Origin: Haliclona indistincta
Lineage: Eukaryota; Porifera; Demospongiae; Haplosclerida; Chalinidae
Assembly (NCBI GenBank): GCA_964017065.1
Contig: OZ024790.1
Location: 12,832,703-12,896,702, forward strand
DNA length: 64,000 nt
Direction: 5' to 3'
The translations under genes and the position numbers were made by a program. Below the pieces are notes generated by a model, which had not been told where the DNA came from, ran no database searches, and worked only from the letters and a program-made list of their open reading frames with translations. Shown here piece by piece: positions 61,093 through 64,000 of the stretch. Position 1 is the stretch's first letter; the number at the start of each line of letters is the position of its first letter.

Positions 61093-62351
61093 TGTGCATG
61101 TGTGTACATGGTGACCCACTACATGACCCATTACTGACTATACTATACACTACAAGTATGTTACTCCTCACAGCTGTCCTCATGCTATGTGCTAGCTGAT
61201 GGGGGTCACATGGCTTAATACTGTAAGCTAAGAATATCCACATAATTTATAGAATTGTTAAGATAAATTAAAAACTTGCATCACCAAGCTGCTGGAGTGG
61301 CTCACAAGCAGTGTGTTAATTAGTGGGATAGATGGGATGCTGCTGCTGATGGTGTGGTTTGGCTGGGATCACAGCTGTGATGAGAGGGAGTAGCTTTCAA
61401 GCACCAGAGGGAGTCAGTGGTTACTGGATGAGTAGCAGACTAGGCAACATGTCTGACCCTTGTGACTCAAGCTGCCCTGTAGAGAGAGAGAAATATAGCC
61501 ATTCAGGCAGTTAATGATGTATCTGTAGCTGTGTTTGCATGAATAACTGCAGTAAGAGACAGAGAAGCACAATTTATGATCAGTAGCAAGTCAGGTCCGC
61601 ACCACCGTGGCATGATGATCCTGTAGAGAAGGAGAGACAATATGGTCAGCACACATGCTACACACTAGGGGAAGATACTCCAAATCAGAAAGAAAGAAGA
61701 ATATGAAGTCAATAAAGTATAACCAAGTCGCGCAGATGAAGAAGAGGTCAATAAGTGCTGAAGGACCACAAGCAAGGAAGTTAAGAGCGATAAAGAAAGA
61801 AGCGTCAACAAGAACCGTTGACAGCGACAAAGAATAGAAAAAAAGAAAGGCGCCATTAATTTTGGTGAACGCGAGTGACTCGGAGCGGCAAGGTGACCTG
61901 CTGCAGGTAGGAAATATTTGGTAGCCTGCTCGGGTGGTAGGACTGAAGGAAAACAGACAACAAACCCGAACTGTATGTGAGTGTGTGTACGTAGTCACTC
62001 ACTCACGGTGTCAGGGTTCACGCCATAGAGACGCGGTGTGCTGGCAGCAGATGATGGCGAACTGAGTCGAAATCCTCGATTTATGATTGACGCTCGGCAG
62101 AAGGGATATGACTTCGATTTATAAATAATGCGGTAGTTTGAAAATGGCGCTGTTTTCTTCCCGCGCTCCGTACACAGCTAGTATGCGAGATTACCGCCAA
62201 CCGGATACTAAAAGAGCGACCCATTCACGAGTACAGAGAGCTGTGACCATAGATTTATTATCGCACTGAATACAGCCTGCTGTATTTCTACAAAATCATT
62301 ATTCAGCCGTAGTATACAACGCACACTTGTCAGCACGACCTACTGTACCCT
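61093..62351. other. No recognised gene
   Basis: A lysine-rich 60-codon plus frame at 61655-61837 and an overlapping minus frame at 61591-61998 have no motif or splice context. A CpG-richer patch at about 61980-62240 could be a promoter on either strand. Nothing further can be supported. Confidence 0.4.
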
Positions 62352-62900
62352 TCCATGTAGAACCGTGGGCCGCTCAACATCTTAGCAAAGTAGTTTAGAC
62401 AATAGATTATGCATAGTAGAGTGGAACAAGTCTGCTTTTGGAATTGTTGAGTCACTCAACCAAATTCTACGCCAGTGTGAATACTGCATTGCAAATTGCA
62501 TTGGAATGAATATCAATTAGAAGCACTGTTGCTTTCAATGTAGAACCGTGGGCCCCTCAACATCTTAGCAAAGTAGTTTAGACAATAGATTCGGCATAGT
62601 AGAGTGGAACAAATCTGCTTTTGGATGTGTTGAGTCACTCAACAAAATTCTACTCCAGTGTCAATACTGCATTGCAAATTGCATTGGAATGAATATCAAT
62701 TAGAAGCACTGTTGCTTTCCATGTAGAACCGTGGGCCGCTCAACGACTTAGCAAAGTAGTTTATACAATAGATTCTGCATAGTAGAGTGGAACAAATCTG
62801 CTTTTCGAAGTGTTGAGTCACTCAACAAAATTCTACGCCAGTGTCAATACTGCATTGCAAATCGCATTGGTATGAATAATCAATTAGAAGCACTGTTGTT
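62352..62900. repeat. 183-bp tandem repeat, 3 copies
   Basis: Units start about 62352, 62535 and 62718 with ATGTAGAACCGTGGGCC and end near CAATTAGAAGCACTGTTG. About 95 percent alike by eye. No coding potential seen. Confidence 0.93.
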
Positions 62901-63196
62901 GGTTATCAGTGGTAATTGTTGGTTATCAGTGGTAATTGTAGGTTATTCTGGGTTATTGTTGGTTATTCTTGGTTATTGTTGGTTATTCTTGGTTATCGTT
63001 GGTTATCAGTGGTTATCGTTGGTTATCAGTGGTTATCGTTGGTTATCAGTGGTTATTGTTGGTTATCCGTGATTATCGTTGGTTATCAGTGGTTATCGTT
63101 GGTTATCAGTGGTTATTGTTGGTTATCAGTGGTTATTGTTGGTTATCAGTGGTTATATTTGGTTATAAGTGGTTATCTTTGGTTATCAGTGGTTGT
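62898..63196. repeat. GGTTATC-type 10/20-bp minisatellite
   Basis: About 30 copies of GGTTATCAGT alternating with GGTTATCGTT or GGTTATTGTT. Open frames through it (SLVISGYRWL type) are repeat artefacts. It joins directly to the 183-bp repeats. Confidence 0.94.
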
Positions 63197-63262
63197 ATCC
63201 CACTGCGTGGGCGTATCAAAGGCACCGCCAGCACAATATATTCCATACCATGGCGGTATGTA

Positions 63263-63316
63263 ATATATTGCAGTCCTAGGGCAATATGTATATATTACCC
63301 TAGGACTGCAATATAT
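63263..63316. repeat. Perfect 19-bp hairpin
   Basis: ATATATTGCAGTCCTAGGG and CCCTAGGACTGCAATATAT are separated by about 15 AT-rich bases. No T-run or gene follows to make it a terminator. Partial relatives of its arms lie nearby in CCATACCATGGCGGTATG. Possibly the tip of a small inverted-repeat element. Confidence 0.8.
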
Positions 63317-63620
63317 CCCATATTGCACTCGGCCTCGCACATCGCCAGGTTGCAGAAATTGTCCGAAGGAACAGACCAATCTGCAAACTGGCAATAGCAG
63401 CCCCCCAAAAATTAATATGGTACAGTATTGACCACGTGAACAACAACATTTGGCAGGAGTGGTATCCTACCGGAAGGTACTCGGCTGCTAATGCTCACGC
63501 CTTAATATACCCTTTCAAATTTTTCTTACTAGTGGGTATCAACCACAATAAATAATTATCACAATAATGAACTAACACTACAGGTGTTCAAGTGATACTG
63601 TCCAGTGTTCATAGTGAAAG

Positions 63621-64000
63621 TCACTTGCCAGTGCTCTGAGACTGAGGTGATTGCATGATGTTTACCACCATAGATTGTGGAGCAATCTGGATGCTGCATT
63701 CATTCAGTCCAGAAAACATTGAACCCAAAAGTCCAGCTCCTGATGTCGTCATTTCTTTCTTGTGTTCGTACACCTCACTACGTGAATGCAACTCTTCAGA
63801 AAAAGAGCATCCTGGTTGACTCATTACGCTCGAGACAGCTTGCAATTGGCTCTGTGTAGGTCTCTCATAAACTTCAAGCGCTTTGCTAGATCTATGTCCC
63901 GTGATCCCCTTGATGATCTTCTCTGGGACACCCGCAGTGAACAAGGCTGAAGCACCTGTAGCTCGTAGACTATGGTTTGACCGCTTCTCGAGGCCAGCAT
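63621..64000 (-). CDS. Tyrosine recombinase, C-terminal part
   Basis: Breaks and rejoins DNA through a tyrosine nucleophile. The minus strand from the window edge reads NHSLRATGAS (the H-x-x-R box), GVPEKIIKGITGHRSSKAL (the second His/GH box) and ALEVYERPT with the presumed catalytic Tyr. About 70 residues follow to TGA at 63623-63621. Order and spacing match phage-integrase-fold recombinases of Crypton/DIRS-like elements and Crypton-derived animal genes. The N-terminal part, including the first catalytic Arg, lies beyond 64000. No ATG is claimed. Whether it is an active element, domesticated gene or relic cannot be told. Confidence 0.8.
   Translation of the reverse strand, partial: AGLEKRSNHSLRATGASALFTAGVPEKIIKGITGHRSSKALEVYERPTQSQLQAVSSVMSQPGCSFSEELHSRSEVYEHKKEMTTSGAGLLGSMFSGLNECSIQIAPQSMVVNIMQSPQSQSTGK

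Noticed and set aside
61655..61837. 60-codon lysine-rich frame
   Set aside because: Composition bias only; no motif, homology or splice context.
61980..62150. Minus-strand open stretch with SSPSSAASTPRLYGV and a GTGAGT donor
   Set aside because: No ATG in frame before an upstream stop, and the next candidate exon ends quickly in a stop. It may be a 5'UTR, but this cannot be supported.

Overview
This is animal nuclear DNA. Genes are split into many small exons by short GT-AG introns, with no operons or ribosome binding sites. A LOTUS plus multi-Tudor gene and a calreticulin with a terminal KDEL point to a metazoan. Small exons and some introns near 40 nt would fit an early-branching animal such as a sponge; that placement is inference only. 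Exon models were read by hand from splice sites, reading phase and recalled family resemblance. All phases close across each gene, but no alignment or transcript data were available.

Layout. 1-8591 (+): last 16 exons of the ribosome-quality-control E3 ligase listerin (LTN1), ending in its RING. 9065-15739 (-): complete 11-exon calreticulin, tail-to-tail with listerin. 15954-27682 (-): complete 35-exon XPB/ERCC3 helicase of TFIIH, ending 214 bp upstream of the calreticulin ATG. A selenocysteine tRNA gene (20493-20579, +) lies antisense in an XPB intron. 28522-54312 (+): complete 25-exon LOTUS/Tudor protein resembling TDRD7, divergent from XPB across an 838-bp gap. 55036-60056: complete Mutator-like element (MULE) with matching terminal inverted repeats and a perfect 9-bp target duplication. 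It encodes a MULE/SWIM transposase whose first exon is interrupted by a 543-bp non-autonomous element of the same family, also with a 9-bp duplication. 60066-63620 is mostly tandem repeats. 63621-64000 (-) is the C-terminal end of a tyrosine recombinase.

Minisatellites fill many introns. The largest is 6.4 kb of 27/29-bp units (38361-44789). Several start or stop within a few bases of a splice junction, and two have copied the 5' splice site itself. Small DNA transposons (hAT with 8-bp target duplication, TA-duplicating MITEs, a TWA-flanked element) also sit in introns.

The four host genes act in separate housekeeping or germline processes (ribosome rescue, ER folding, transcription and repair, germ granules). 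I see no shared pathway. The most distinctive features are the self-inserted MULE, the tRNA-Sec gene, an XPB with DEVQ in place of DEVH, and the splice-site minisatellites.
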